64,000 nucleotides of DNA from Platynereis dumerilii. Its lineage: Eukaryota; Annelida; Polychaeta; Phyllodocida; Nereididae. The notes under the pieces were generated by a model, which made no database searches, was not told the DNA's origin, and saw nothing but the letters and a program-made list of their open reading frames with translations. Shown piece after piece: positions 35,236-48,600 of this stretch. The DNA lies in the NCBI GenBank assembly GCA_026936325.1, contig JAPTHN010000018.1, positions 11,985,658 through 12,049,657 on the forward strand. Direction: 5' to 3'. Position 1 is the first letter of the stretch. Every line of letters starts with the position of its first letter. The position numbers and the translations under genes were made by a program.

Positions 35236-35632
35236 TTCATTGCCTTCTAAACAGCAGTACATCTTAGATTCATAATCTTTACAGCTATGATCATTCCTAT
35301 TTCTTCATTCGATATGCACACCTTCAATTCTGCATTTATTACAGCAGGTCCAATGTCGTGAGTGGGTAAAATATTAGTTTTTGCCCAACATGTACATGCA
35401 TTTTGTGTCATATCTCAGCTTTCGTATTTATGCACGACCATTCCCAATCTACTTCACATTCAATTGAGCTGTAATTCTGAACAAAGTTGACGTGAAGCAA
35501 CCACAATAGTTTCGCATGTGTTTGAGAAGGTTGGGCATCATCATGAACAAGAGGTTCGCATTGCAGTTCCTTTGCAAAGCCAATAATCTTGTGTGACATC
35601 TAGTAATTATGTAGATTTAAAAAAAGGCCTAC

Positions 35633-35825
35633 CTGAACCAGCCTTGCATACAGAGGTTCCAGATATAGGTCATCTAGTTTACTAACAAGCGTCTTCATAA
35701 TGGAAGGTCCTTGCTGGGGGTAAGTGATATTCCCTTCATCCTCCAAGATTTCCAAAATCTCTTTGGTCTCTTGTTCAATATTAGATCTCGTCAAACATTG
35801 GATCTTGTCTTCGATTTTTGTGTAT
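35633..35825 (-). CDS. Host gene exon 2 (module part B, first copy)
   Basis: Acceptor TCATTCAG and donor GTAGGC on the minus strand border 193 bases. One base completes the arginine from exon 1, then YTKIEDKIQCLTRSNIEQET and GPSIMKTLVSKLDDLYLEP to YARLVQ. It ends in phase 0 into exon 3. Paralogous to exon 6 along its whole length. The strong conservation of GPSIMK.LV.K.D.LYLEP between the two copies argues that the module is under selection. Confidence 0.8.
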
Positions 35826-35982
35826 CTGAATGAATCATCAAAGACATAGGTCTTAATATTGAAATGATAGTTTGCAAATTAAAAGTCTGCAACGCTGCGG
35901 TGCTGGATTCTTCGTACATTTCTTAACCCTAAAGTTTGTCCAAGGCACGGTCCTGAAAGATGATAAAGCCAGTTTTACCCAC

Positions 35983-36057
35983 CTCAGTTCGCCTGGCGGC
36001 TTCACGGCTTCTTCTTCTTCTTGCGACTCCATGTCGAGAGCAGACTGGTGTTTACTC
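35983..36057 (-). CDS. Host gene exon 1 (possible N-terminus)
   Basis: Acceptor CTTTGCAG and donor GTGGGT (minus strand) border 75 bases ending in phase 2, as exon 5 does before its own module. An ATG in a GCGACATGG context starts MESQEEEEAVKPPGELR, an acidic N-terminus. The open frame extends further upstream through SKHQSALD, so either this is the first coding exon with part of its 5' UTR or an internal exon whose upstream partner I did not find. Confidence 0.6.
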
Positions 36058-36059
36058 CT

Positions 36060-39000
36060 GCAAAGGAATGTTGTAATAGATCAGTGCCAAAATGGTAATT
36101 AATGTTAGAAAATTGTTCTTTGCTGTGTTTTTCTTTTCTCCTTTGAACTATGTCATCATCAGGGAAAAATGAATGTCATTGGTTTAATAATCTATCCGAG
36201 ACACTCAGTTTAAAGTTTCACATTACAGTTCTTTTTCTGAAAGTAATGAACTGCTTGGCTTTGGCATAATAGGCATATAGAGTATTATAGACCACAGGCT
36301 GATGGCCTTTTATGGAACAGTTTTCTTATCAATCTTATCATAATTTCTTGTCATAGTATACAATGGGCCATCAGAAAATGTTTTACTGAAGTGTCAGCAT
36401 TTGAGCGTTTGTACTGTATCTCATATTTTGTATCTATAGGTCAATTTTCTCAAGATTGATGTGTCACATTTTCGTTCATTACAAGCAACTATACCAAGTA
36501 GAATCTTCAAAGTTGTGATGACAATTTGAGAAAACGGGCCAGAAAAAGACAGAAAATGGTTGCAGTTGAATAAGTTTTGGTACGATTATGGTTTTTGGAC
36601 ACAAAAATGTATTTGCAAAATGTCAAATATGAGCTGAAATCAAGTGTAGTGTCTCTACTGCTAGTGAGTGTATATATAGAATCATCACTACCCTTTTGTT
36701 TGAATCCTACTTGAGGGTGAATGGCATACACAGTTGGATGAGAAAGAAATACTCCAATATTTTAATTATGTGCATCAGAGTTTTAGGGGTGCCCCTAGAC
36801 CTTAAGAGGACAACCATTACATCTTTAAAAGGATTCATCATATCAGGATGATGTTAATGCGCCATGAAGTATTTTCTTATGGGGGAGGGGGGATAACGAG
36901 TGCGGTGAGGAAGATGTTCCCAGATATTGAACAGCTGCTGAGGCTTTCACTGGTATCTCCTGTGGCTCACGTGAGATTAACAATAAGTATTCATTCAGTG
37001 CTTGCGCCTATCATGTTTAAATTTCATGCAAAACAACGACCCCCCTGCCTAACTCCCCAGCCAGAAACAGCAATCCCGTAAAGTGGCACCACTGTCAGTT
37101 TACAAATGTATCACCATAGGATAGTTTAGTTACTACTGAATTTACAGCACCATCAATTGGTTATTTAAACACTGATTTATAAAATAAATGTATATATTGT
37201 ATTTTGAAATGTATGCATCATTAAAGTGTCAACTTCATGATGCGACAACCATTGGACACATGACCTGTATATTAGTGCAGGGAGTCACACAAAACTTTCA
37301 TCATAGAGACCAGGTACATAGAATTTTTCCTAGCTCCCTCTGGCATTCTTACTCTCATTATAGGCATTATCACAGGTACTCTACTAGTGAAGTGAAAAAG
37401 AAGTGAAAATGGTTGAAAGGAGCATTTGTTTGTTTGTTTGTTTGTAAATTTATTAATAGGCTCCAGAAAAAGCCGAGGCTTATCTGGCTGAGGCATTTAT
37501 GTCGCTTCTCCCTTGATTGCTTTACCTTGGTTTTCTGATGGCCTAATAAAGAACAAACAAGGAGGTTCTCAAACCTTCTCACATTCATGAGACAGATATT
37601 TTAGGAAGTTGTCCCCCACTCCCCATTTGGTACAAAACAAGGCCCCGGCATCCTGGACAGGAATAATTACATTATTGTGTATAATGAATTGTTTCATTTC
37701 TGGAAACCTCTAACCCTCCTGCCACGTCATAATTAGTAATAGGATGCATGGAGCAGAAATACAGTGCACATGTTGTTAGACCATTATTATGTTATATTAT
37801 ATTATATTATATTATACTAGCAGACCCGTGGGATGGGACGTCAGAATATGAATGTGAAACCCAAAGCTAAAAATAAATGAAAGTCAACAATGAGTTGCAG
37901 CATCAATACATACATTTTTATCTGTCTATCGGTCCACCTGTCAGGTTGCCTGTCTATCCATCCATCAATTTTTATTTTGAAGCATCTCTGTATTCACTTT
38001 AGCTGATGCATCTCTGTATTAACTTTAGCTATTTATCTTTTCCTATCTATCTATCTATCAATCTATCTATTTGTCTATATATCTATCTATCTGTCTATTT
38101 ATCTATTTCTCCATTTATCTAGCTATCTAGCTATCTATGTAAATCGATAGAAAAATGGATTCGGTTCATTGACTGATTGCTTGACAGATTGATTGAAGCA
38201 ATAAAATGTGCATGGTTGGTTCTTGGATTGAAGCATCATGACACAAATCACCTATCAAAGCCTCTAAATTTTTTTATGTCAATAACATTAAAGACAGCCT
38301 TCAATTTCCAATCCCATGGATGGGAAATCCTCACACTGCAGAGGACTGGATTCAGTTCAGGTTACTACATGTCAAGCGCTAAGCTGCCAATCATGGCTCA
38401 GATAGCAGGATAGCATGATTTACGGCAATCACATACCCATGGTAACTTCCCTAGACATCCCTCTTGATTGTTTAACATCCAAAGTTGGTATATCAGCCAT
38501 GATTGAAGCCTGGCAGGTTGAGACAAATGAATTATGTGTTCCTCTAGAAGAGCCTGTTTTAGGTGATCTAACAATATATATTAGATGCTAGCTTACAGTT
38601 TAGCAAGCAATTACACACACACAAACAAGCAGGTTATTTCAGATATCAGGAATAAAAAACTAGACATGTACTAATCGCTAGGCGATGAGTGTTGCGCTGC
38701 CCTAACTTAGCAAATGAAACATAAATTTTGCGGTATTACATCAAATGCACTCGTGTTGTTTCATTAATTAGTATATTGATTAATTAATGTACTGTATCTT
38801 TCAGGATTACAATGTTCAAAGCTATCACTTCCTTGAATGGATGTCAGCACCTCTCCCCCACCTCCAGTAGACTGCATAATTATCCTGACACAACCCCCCC
38901 CCTCCCCGACATCAACTGGCAATGTCTTGGGGGCTGTAGCAAAGTCAGCTTGTCCCCGGGAGCAAGACTGTAGAAAGGGGGATATGTGGAGTAATCAAGT

Positions 39001-39700
39001 TTTTAATTTGTTTATTAGAAAAATCCAGATTGACCTAGGTTTATGTCGAAACTTTGTAAAATTCAATTTGCACCATAGGCCTAATGTATATTACACACAA
39101 AGCACATTCAGTTTATTTTTCTTTGGGATCCCATAATATATTTAGACCCTTTATACACTCCTGGGGCCAATTGTAAAACAGCTTAGCTGTATTGTTACTT
39201 CATTCTCTAAAATCAGCAAGAGTAACCCCCTAGTCTCGTAGGTCTACAGTGTATGCATTAAATATTGTAATTGTATGGGTATGTGCATTGTGAAATTAAC
39301 TTATTGGTAATACACTAAATTAAAATGGACACAACTTGATCGTTTGGAATTGCTGAATAGTGAATAATTGCCACCCAAAAGGCAGGAAAACAGTTCTCAC
39401 TGAATTGAAAGAGAGTGCCCCCTCAAAGCAGACACTTATAAGTCCCCCATGCAGTCTATCTTGCAGCCATATCCACGCTGGGAGAGCATGTGTGAAGACA
39501 TTGGTCAGAGTGGTGGAGGAGAAATTGTTCATAAATGACACAATAAGGACACTAAATGCAAAAATAAAGACTTTAGGACACACTTTATGACATGAATGAA
39601 CATATATGTGAATAAGGGCATTGGAAGTGGTGGCTGGTACCCAGTAGCTTTTACAGAAAATTAGGACTAGAATGTGAACATTTCAGTATGTGCAAAAAAT
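36060..39700. other. Gene-poor stretch upstream of the host gene
   Basis: No exon or known protein is seen. It contains a TTTG run at about 37425-37445, a TATAT run at about 37790-37815, a TATC-type microsatellite at 38040-38140 and the R3 repeat at 38655-38720. Promoter elements of the host gene could lie here but none is distinctive. Confidence 0.5.
38040..38140. repeat. (TATC)n-type microsatellite, imperfect
   Basis: Mixed TATC, TGTC and TAGC units. Confidence 0.85.
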
Positions 39701-39759
39701 CTTCCTTACGAAACCAAGAGCTTGCCCAAGGGGGGCACCCCCAGGGCAGCGCTAATAAA

Positions 39760-40310
39760 GGGTGTTGGTTGAAATATCAATGAACTTACATGATGAAAGC
39801 GTGTTTATCTCATTAGGTCATGTTGAACAGAGCCAAAAGAGATCCCCAATAACATCACTATCAGCTGGAAAGGAAGACACGTAGTAAATCAGGATTTCTG
39901 AAATAGTAAGACAGTTCAATGACCCTACAATGAGCCGACACTGTTAAAATAACGGGAAGTCCATTTAATGTCCGAGGGGAAGGGGGTTTGGACTTTTTTT
40001 GAAAATCAATAATTTCTTGCTCAGTTTTGTTGAAATAGATAAATTCTTTTAGGGGAGTAAATAATTTGTGCCAGGGGTGTTTCTTAATAAGGTGTTGCTT
40101 AATTTAGGTGTCAATATCCGGGGACTTCCCATACTTGAAATGAATTAATACTGCCGCTGTCTCCATAAAATAAATATTTCCTGCCCAAAAAAACACCAAC
40201 CCCCCTGAAAATTGAATGGTCGCCCCTGAGATTTTTTGTCCAATCCAAGATGCTGCTCCTGTTGTGAGCCAGTGACGCCACATTCGAGAAATTGTCAGCA
40301 TTTCGCAGAA
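39760..40310. repeat. Dispersed repeat family R1, copy 2
   Basis: Matches 52800-53290 from GAAATATCAATGAACTTACA through CCATTTAATG.CCGAG and GGGGACTTCCC to AATTGAATGGTCGCCCC. A shorter part matches 10080-10290. Non-coding. Confidence 0.75.
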
Positions 40311-40474
40311 AAAAGTTCAAATTACGAAAGACAGACACCCAGACAATCAATAATCTAGACTGATCTCTCCACACTCTGAAATTATCATAATATACGGCAT
40401 ATGCATGATTTGCTTGTACATTTGACATGGCCATGTTCAGAATGCGATGAGATTTAAATAAGCGGTTTACCATT

Positions 40475-40960
40475 ATTGCTTGGAGATGCCACCTATACAT
40501 AAATTCCGAACTACAAATGGAGAAGGTCCAATTATAATAGGTCTGTCTCCATATGGGGATTATGACAGGTATTATCATTAGGTGGTACAAGCATAAGGGG
40601 GGAGTGCTATTTTTGTCTTTGGGGAATCCCACCAAATGACATATTATCTGGTTTGTTTGCAAAGTAAATGAAATCCTGTGACAAACAGTTAATAATAATC
40701 TGGTTGTTAAAATGTTACAATCCCTCAATCTGTATGATAACAATACACCTTTCTGTTCAACTGCTGTTTGAGAACATAATCAATACAGTGTAGCTGACCA
40801 AAACTTTCAACAAACACACTCATTAAGTTGGCTTGGTCAACAACACCAATCACCTTGTTGAAAGGCAAAGGGGATTCCATCAGAGCTCCTATTGCTTGGA
40901 GAAACCACCTGTACATAAATTCCGAACTACAAATGGAGAAGGACCTATTATAATTCAATA
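40475..40960. repeat. Direct duplication of a 66-bp segment
   Basis: ATTGCTTGGAGA..CCACCT..ACATAAATTCCGAACTACAAATGGAGAAGG occurs at 40475-40540 and again at 40889-40954. Confidence 0.8.
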
Positions 40961-41234
40961 CATCACCAACGAGCTATAGGTCTCAGGTCAATTACAGGTT
41001 CGGGATCTTCCTTTCACCTTTCTATTATAACTGACATGAGCTGCCAAAGTTTGTTCATGTTATTGTTCCATATTTGTGTTGTATCGCGATTATTGCAGAA
41101 TTGCATAATGTATTGATAAAATATAATCGTAATGATGTTGTAGGGCCTACATATCATATTTATCCTATAAGCACTTTTCAACTGATTTCGATTTAATATC
41201 ATATAACATAAATAAACATATTCTCATTAAAATA

Positions 41235-41994
41235 CACTACCCTCCAAAAGTTTGAATACACCTGGAAAAGTAAGGTTTCTTTTAAAAATACTTCATTTTG
41301 AATGGAATTTTTATTTTACATTTACTTGAAACAATATTAGAACTCACATTGTAGTCATAAGTTCTATTTGTTTTGTAATTTTAGGTAAGTTTGGTTGAAA
41401 TTTATGGCCTTTTTTGATATCCCAAATTATGGTATTTTATAAAAAATTGTCACAGCCCAGTTATCTTCCAGGTTTATTAAATTTAATAATACTTAAGTGT
41501 TTCCACAGTTGTAACATTATCGTAAGTAGAGTTTTAAACCATAAAAGGAGAGTTTAAAAATTGAACTTCGACCACCCAAAAATACTAATTTTGGCTAATT
41601 TCGGGTCTCCATGAAGTATACTCATTGATTGTATCTTCTCGAGTGAAAATTGTATTATTTGAGCTGTTTCACCATTGTTTTGACCCGAAACTTGCCAAAA
41701 TTAGTATTTTTGTCCCATTTTCAACAGCCATTTTCTCTGGTCTGAAACTTCTGTTAAAACCGTATCAAACCAGTGGAAATGTGTATAAAATTATAAAATG
41801 TCATACATATGGAAGATATGTGTGCTTTTACAGCTTTTTATTGAAAATCAAAATATGGGATATCAAGATATCAAGAAAATTATATAAATTTCCATATTGT
41901 TTGATGTAAGTACAAGGTAAATTAAAATGTTTTGAAGATGAAGTACTTTTAAAAGAAATCTCACCTTTTCTATTCAAACTTTTGGAGGGTAGTG
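41235..41994. mobile_element. 760-bp TA-flanked palindromic MITE (Tc1/mariner-like)
   Basis: Ends CACTACCCTCCAAAAGTTTG and CAAACTTTTGGAGGGTAGTG are perfect inverted repeats, extending imperfectly to about 65 bases. TA flanks both ends (41233-41234, 41995-41996). Further inner blocks (AAATACTAATTTTGGC against GCCAAAATTAGTATTT) make it a nested hairpin. No transposase. Confidence 0.88.
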
Positions 41995-42699
41995 TATGTA
42001 CAGATCGTTTAGCACCTACGAGAAGACCACCTTCATGGTGAGCACCAGCAATGCACCAGATAGCCAAATGAAAGAAAATTTAAAATAAATAAATAAGAAA
42101 ATGTATACATTGTACAGTACTATATAGAAACACGTAAGATACAGATGATCAGCAGTACGAACAATTTGCCAACTGTTACCATAATTATCGAAGGTCACAT
42201 GATTAAGACTATGCTAAACATATTATCATCCTTAAAAGAAGGAGTCAAGAAGTTCCCTGGTGCTAAGTTTATGCAATGTTCTTTGCTTGACATAATTTTG
42301 ATGAACTGATCATTTTGACTGTAAACTAAGAACCCTGGGATAATGGTTAATATGCTATCAAATAATTTCTGACGGTAGTGTTTCCACCTTGGGCACAACA
42401 TCAGGAAATGTTCTTCGTCCTCAACCACATTCATGTCACATTTATTAATTTTCGGTTTTCTGCCTCAACAAAGGGACGTTTATGTCTTCCTAACTCTATT
42501 TGTAGATTATGAGAACTGGGTCTAAAGCGAGCTATGCAATGATAAATATTTCTCGGCAGACCTAAATTCAGATAGGGTTCAATACACATTTCAGTTTTAA
42601 AATATTTATATGTTCTTAGTTTAGGATTGCTATCCAAGTCAGAAATGTCACTTAATGGTTTAGTTTGAGTGTGTTTATGTATTGCATTGGGAATGATAC

Positions 42700-43571
42700 T
42701 GTGGCAGCAGGTTTTGTTGCTATTTGTTTATTCCCCATTACGTCCCATAAAGGGATATTTTACAGTAGTATGCCATTTGAAGTTTGTATCATTAGGATAC
42801 CTGTGGTGCTCCTACAGACCACCAGATGACAGGGCGATCCAGTGGTTAACTTTAATTTATGACTGAAGGTGGTTAATCCTTCTATAGGCAACAAAACTGT
42901 TTGACAGGCTTTGCTCCCTCTCATTCTGACTGTCTCTTCAGCTGCTAGCTAAGCAACTGTTCAGTGGAGATTTTCATGAGCATTTAACTTTGTACCAGGT
43001 ATGTGAATTCACTTTATAAATATTTTACCTTCTGTAATATTAGTCAGTATTAGTTTAACTGTGTTTAATAAATAATTCTTATCAATAGTAATTTAGCTTT
43101 AATAAGCAAGTTACCAAATAATGTTTACTGTTGTCAGCAGTTGTTAATTGTCAAACAATCTAGAGAAACACTTGTATTATTTGCAGTTTGTTTAATAGCA
43201 CATGTTAGTGCACTTGAACTTAGGCAATTCATTTGTTGTCTTAGGTGCCATTTAGAGCTGTGTGTTCTTCAATATAAGGACAAGGATGCAGTTAGGCAAG
43301 ACAGAAACCCCACTCAGGGTAAGGTCTTTCTTGGGCTAATTTAATGTTATAAAACTATTTCTGTAATATTTTACACATGTCCATGTGACTTTTAGTTTCT
43401 CATTTGTCAATTCCATTACAACAAATTAACATCCATTATACATTTATGCATTGTATTTATACATGTTTTTCTGTATCAATTTACAGGGTTTTTTACAACC
43501 TGGATATGATCTTCAAATAAATCTTTGAACTGCCATTTGGTTGTTGAGTCAACTTAATAACCCCTGGAACA
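42700..43571. repeat. Left LTR
   Basis: 872 bp, TG...CA ends; same sequence as 45014-45885. The 67-codon frame present in both LTRs is not protein-like. Confidence 0.9.
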
Positions 43572-45013
43572 ATGGAGCCTCCAGTGAGGAGATTGTAACT
43601 TCACAGCCATCAGCAACAACCAGGCTCAGCACCAACAATCCAGCTTCACACCGGATTAAGGATTGGTGAGATTCTACAATCCTCTTCACTTCAAAAATTT
43701 CAAGGAACTTAATGAGCTTCATGTTACAGTTTTGACTGCACTGAATTAATTGAAAGTCAGTGTGATCACTTTAAGTGACTTTTGTCGGCCGACACTGCGT
43801 GATACATTCAGTTTCACTATTTATGTCACTTCAACCTGTAAGCATGGGCCATTTCTTCAATCAACATTTCATTGACAGTGTGTCATCTTTCACACTGAAG
43901 TTATCAGTCCGGACTTCCTAGCACCAATTTTAATGATTTTAACAATTTTGAAAGTGCATTAATAATTATTCAATATGACTTCGTCTGGTGACATTAGTAA
44001 CAAATTTGTTCCTCAAATTGAACCCTTTTATAAAAATTAGAAGTGTTCTCAGCTGCTTTGTGATTTAGGTTATTTTTTTTCTGCAATTGTTTAATTTAAT
44101 AGCAGCATATGTCAGTTATACTGTTAGTAAGGACTCCAACTTTGATCTACCTACAAATGAGTCTACCAACATAAGCAAACGTGGAAGCAAAACTTCAATG
44201 ACTTTCATCGGCTGGAACTCGACTGGTCAGCTTTCTTGCAATTCTTCAATGCCCACAGTCTCACGAAAAGGTACCTTCACCTGTGGTGAGATTCCGTGTG
44301 AACAGTGGCAACACAACAGTTGTCTTGGGAACGGTTACTTTGAAAATTTGAGTATGTTGACTTTGTGTATTTGTGCTTTGTTAAGGAACATTGCCCCAGT
44401 TGTTCTATTTAGATCAAGTCAAGACATTTCGAGGACATTTTTGTCTAAAATTTTGACAGTATTATTACATAACTTGTGTGCATCAACCATTTATTTGAGA
44501 CACTTCTTCATAGTTTCTACATTTTTACCAGACAGTCGTTCATTATCAATGCATTTCTTGTACAATCTTCGCAATACTTCGATCGTCAAATCAGGAAATT
44601 CCTACGCCCTTCAATCAGCATCTCGCGAATGCTATTTCAGGAGGATGGAGAATTATCTTCTTGATTTGTGCTTGTGAAAAGTACAGGATATTTTTGGCTA
44701 AAATGTCAAAATGATTTTATTGGTTTTATCAGGTTAGATTAAGTTATTTTGTTATACTTTTTGCAGATGATATGTAATCGACTTGTCATATATATTATGT
44801 GATTTTGATGAAGAATGTTATATAGCAAGTTCTTAGATTCTACTGGTTTAATTTAGCAGTTTAGGTTGTCGTCACAATGTTGTGAGTCAATTAACATTTT
44901 CAAATTTAGAAATATTAGCTATGTAGTTTATATGAATTCCTTCATACAGGTACGGTCAATTTAGCTCTTTATTATGTCAAACTGAGGACAGTTTTTCCTT
45001 TCACCCGGGGCTC

Positions 45014-45885
45014 TGTGGCAGCAGGTTTTGTTGCTATTTGTTTATTCCCCATTACGTCCCATAAAGGGATATTTTACAGTAGTATGCCATTTGAAGTTTG
45101 TATCATTAGGATACCTGTGGTGCTCCTACAGACCACCAGATGACAGGGCGATCCAGTGGTTAACTTTAATTTATGACTGAAGGTGGTTAATCCTTCTATA
45201 GGCAACAAAACTGTTTGACAGGCTTTGCTCCCTCTCATTCTGACTGTCTCTTCAGCTGCTAGCTAAGCAACTGTTCAGTGGAGATTTTCATGAGCATTTA
45301 ACTTTGTACCAGGTATGTGAATTCACTTTATAAATATTTTACCTTCTGTAATATTAGTCAGTATTAGTTTAACTGTGTTTAATAAATAATTCTTATCAAT
45401 AGTAATTTAGCTTTAATAAGCAAGTTACCAAATAATGTTTACTGTTGTCAGCAGTTGTTAATTGTCAAACAATCTAGAGAAACACTTGTATTATTTGCAG
45501 TTTGTTTAATAGCACATGTTAGTGCACTTGAACTTAGGCAATTCATTTGTTGTCTTAGGTGCCATTTAGAGCTGTGTGTTCTTCAATATAAGGACAAGGA
45601 TGCAGTTAGGCAAGACAGAAACCCCACTCAGGGTAAGGTCTTTCTTGGGCTAATTTAATGTTATAAAACTATTTCTGTAATATTTTACACATGTCCATGT
45701 GACTTTTAGTTTCTCATTTGTCAATTCCATTACAACAAATTAACATCCATTATACATTTATGCATTGTATTTATACATGTTTTTCTGTATCAATTTACAG
45801 GGTTTTTTACAACCTGGATATGATCTTCAAATAAATCTTTGAACTGCCATTTGGTTGTTGAGTCAACTTAATAACCCCTGGAACA
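45014..45885. repeat. Right LTR
   Basis: 872 bp, direct copy of 42700-43571, followed by the ATAC duplication and the resumed LINE remnant. Confidence 0.9.
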
Positions 45886-46619
45886 ATACTAAGATCAACC
45901 ATGTCAGAGATACCATAATTTTCTAAGGAATTACACAATCGTTTATACCAACAGTCATTTCCTGAGTTATGTATCTGTTTTTGTAGCTGCAGATATCTAC
46001 CTAGGGTAGCAGGGCAGTCGGGAGAGACAAGCCTTTGTAGATATTTTACTGCAGAGATATGTCTGATCACAAGTGGAAATCACCCACAGTCAGCATATAT
46101 GCTTGTGGTAGAGATTTGCCTTCCGACACCAAGCATATTTTTCAAGAACTGCATCTGTATTTTTTCTATGCCATAAATTTTTTTGTTACTGAACCACAAC
46201 TCATTGTTGTATTCTAGAAGTGGAAGAACATGTGTATTGAACATTTTGAGACTTAACTAAGGATTCTACTATTTGTTTTAATGTTATCTTTGAGTAAGTG
46301 AACAGCTCTGGGCTTGGGTAGCAATATGGCTATGCATTGAGGAGTGCACATTTCTGGAAGAAGTCAGAACATGACCCAGGTATTTATATGAGCTGACAAT
46401 TTCTAATTTCTGGTTATCTAAGATAAATTTATGTGTGGTTTCAACCTTCCCAGATATGTTGTACAACATGACTTTAGTTTTACAACAATAATTAATAATG
46501 AGGTGCCATTTTTTACAATAATCAGCCAAGTTGTTCAATAGTATTTGGAGGCCATTTTCGCTCTCTGACATCAGCATAAACTTCTGGATAAAATAAATGG
46601 ACCACTATAGAATGTGTCT

Positions 46620-48600
46620 TCATTTCAATAGGCTTTGCTTACTACAGGATATACACATCTGGCAGAGATACAAGCGTCAAATCCTGGTCAAGATAAATGG
46701 ACGAAAACTGTCAGGATCTGTACCAAAGCCGGAGAAGAGGTTGTAGGAAGAAAAGACAAAAGTAAAAAAAGTGAAAATGAAGAAATTAAAAAACTGTCAG
46801 AAATACAGATGAAGATTAGAGATAACATGAATTCATGTATAAGCAAAGAAAAGGAAAGAAGAGTTACGAAAAGAAAGAAACAAGGTTATGACAGAAATTC
46901 ATGAGAAACTTGAAGAAGAAGAGCAAAATAAAATCTTAAAGATGGTAGAAGCTGTAGAAGACTCAAAAAGTGTTTCAAGGAGAATGTTCCAAGTAGTCAA
47001 AGATCTGCAAAGAATTAAAGAAAATAAGAAAATATTGGTTGATGGAGAAAATGCAAAAACAACAGATGAGGTAGAACAAACAAGAATTGTTACAAATTTT
47101 TTCCAAGAGATGTTTACCAGAGATATGGAAGAGATAGAAAATATTGATCCAAAAGAGATGGCCGTAAAATTTAGTAAAGAAGAAATCAAAGAAGCTGTTA
47201 AAAGATGGAAAAAGTGCTGGGATAGATTAAATTTATGGAGAATTAATTAAATGCAGTCCAGAAAAAATATATGAAGAGATAGCTGAGATATACATTCATG
47301 CTGCAACAACAGGAATGTATCCAAAGGAATTAAAAGAAGGCGTTCTAGTTCCACTACAAAAACCAGGGAAAAAAAGCATGTCCCCTAGGGAATCTTAGGC
47401 CAATCATCTTATTATCAATTCTGAGGAAAATTCTGGCAATATCAATTATTATGTAATTATGTATGTTGAAGAGATGTCTAAAGAAGTTTCTAGAGAAAAT
47501 ACCATCAACTCAAGTAGTTTACCAAAAAGGACGAAGTACCATAGAACTAGTCTTCAGTTTCAAAATACTAGCAGAAAAGGCAATAACATCGCAAGATTAT
47601 TCAATTATTCTACTTATGTTGGACATGTCAAAAGCATTCGATACAGTGAGAACTGAACTGATGAAGACTTAGGAAAAAATACTTAATGAAGATGAATTGC
47701 ACATGATTTTGATTGAAGGCGTCCAGCTGAGAGTCAGAATCGGGAAAACTCTAGGAGAAGAGATTGTCACAAATGTGGGAGTACCACAGGGCGATTGTCT
47801 GAGTCCAGTCTTCTTCATTATATAGTATATATTTAGCAAAAGCTCTGAAATCAATGCAAGGAATCATGATACCGCCACACATTGAAGATCACAGATGTAC
47901 AAAATACAGCAGTAGACTATTGATAATTGATCAACAATATGCAGATGATACAGCATGGATAATGAATGATAAAGAAAGAATTGAAGATATCAGAAAAACA
48001 GTCCCAGCCATTTTAAAAGAGAAAAATTTTCAAGTGAATGATGGTAAAACAGAAGAATATGAAGTTAAAAGGAGAAAGATGAAAGCTGGAAAAAATGTAA
48101 ATATTTAGGAAGCCTCCTAGGCACAAGAAATGACATTAACAAAAGAAACATTTTAGCCATAGCTGCTTATAATCAGTTGGAAAAACATCTTGGAAAGCAA
48201 GAAAGTTTAGAAAAAGGTTAAAATCAGACTTTTCGTAGTCACATAGAAAGCATATTTTTACACAACTGCGACCTATGGACTGTAACTAAAAAAATAGAAA
48301 ACGATGTTGACGTATTTCAAAGAAAAATGCCGCTAAAGATCTTAGAAATAACATGGCAAGATAGGATATCAAATAAAGAATTACACAGAAGAACCTAGCT
48401 AAATCAATGGAGTGAGAGTGTCACAGTGGTATGGACATTTATTGAGACAACCGGAAGAAACCCCAGCAAAGGGAGCGCTAAGGGAAGCAAGAAAATATGT
48501 TCAAAAACCAAGGGGATGACAGAAACAGACCTGGCTGAAATTAGTGGACAAAGATCTTGAAAAGCTAAGTATGGCAGGTTGGGAATGAGTTATCCAGTGA
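46620..48600 (+). pseudogene. Degraded LINE reverse transcriptase (second, unrelated family)
   Basis: Pieces in several frames read in order: a lysine/glutamate-rich segment (EEEEQNKILKMVEAVEDSKS), TDEVEQTRIVTNFFQEMF, QKGRSTIELVFSFKILAEKA, MLDMSKAFDTV, GVPQGDCLSPVFF (about 47778-47816), QQYADDTAWI (about 47932-47961), then a C-terminal part ending near 48600. Many frame breaks and stops show it is dead. It differs from both other LINEs here; the clade is not assigned. No endonuclease part is visible, so it is probably 5' truncated. Confidence 0.8.

Larger units (their letters stand above)
42700..45885. mobile_element. LTR retroelement, non-autonomous type, with two near-identical LTRs
   Basis: Two direct repeats of 872 bp (42700-43571 and 45014-45885) begin TGTGGCAG and end GGAACA. 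ATAC flanks both sides (42696-42699, 45886-45889). By eye the LTRs are identical or nearly so, so the insertion is recent. The 1442-bp interior has no recognisable gag or pol, which fits a TRIM/LARD-like non-autonomous element. It inserted into an older LINE remnant. Treated as a fossil; superfamily uncertain. Confidence 0.9.
42065..46595 (-). pseudogene. LINE remnant (same clade as the 21-27 kb LINE), split by an LTR element
   Basis: 45886-46595 holds the RT end: CKKWHLIINY, KTKVMLYN and SSYKYLGHVLTS just after a damaged YAD motif. 42190-42695 holds the C-terminus: SNPKLRTYKYFKTEMCIEPY, IARFRPSSHNLQIELGRH and NVVEDEEHFLMLC. These align in order with ORF2 of the 21-27 kb element (PKLRTYKLFKIDCRLEPYLK, NVVEDEIHCLIVC). 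The 5' two thirds are missing and the frame is broken in several places. Non-functional. Confidence 0.85.

Noticed and set aside
41625-41909. 94-codon frame in the TA-flanked MITE
   Set aside because: Lies in a palindromic non-coding element and does not resemble a transposase.
43141-43344. 67-codon frame repeated at 45455-45658
   Set aside because: The duplicate arises because both lie in the paired LTRs; it is not evidence for selection on a protein.
44087-44677. 196-codon frame in the LTR element interior
   Set aside because: No gag, pol, env or other domain recognised; composition like the non-coding neighbours. Not called as a gene.
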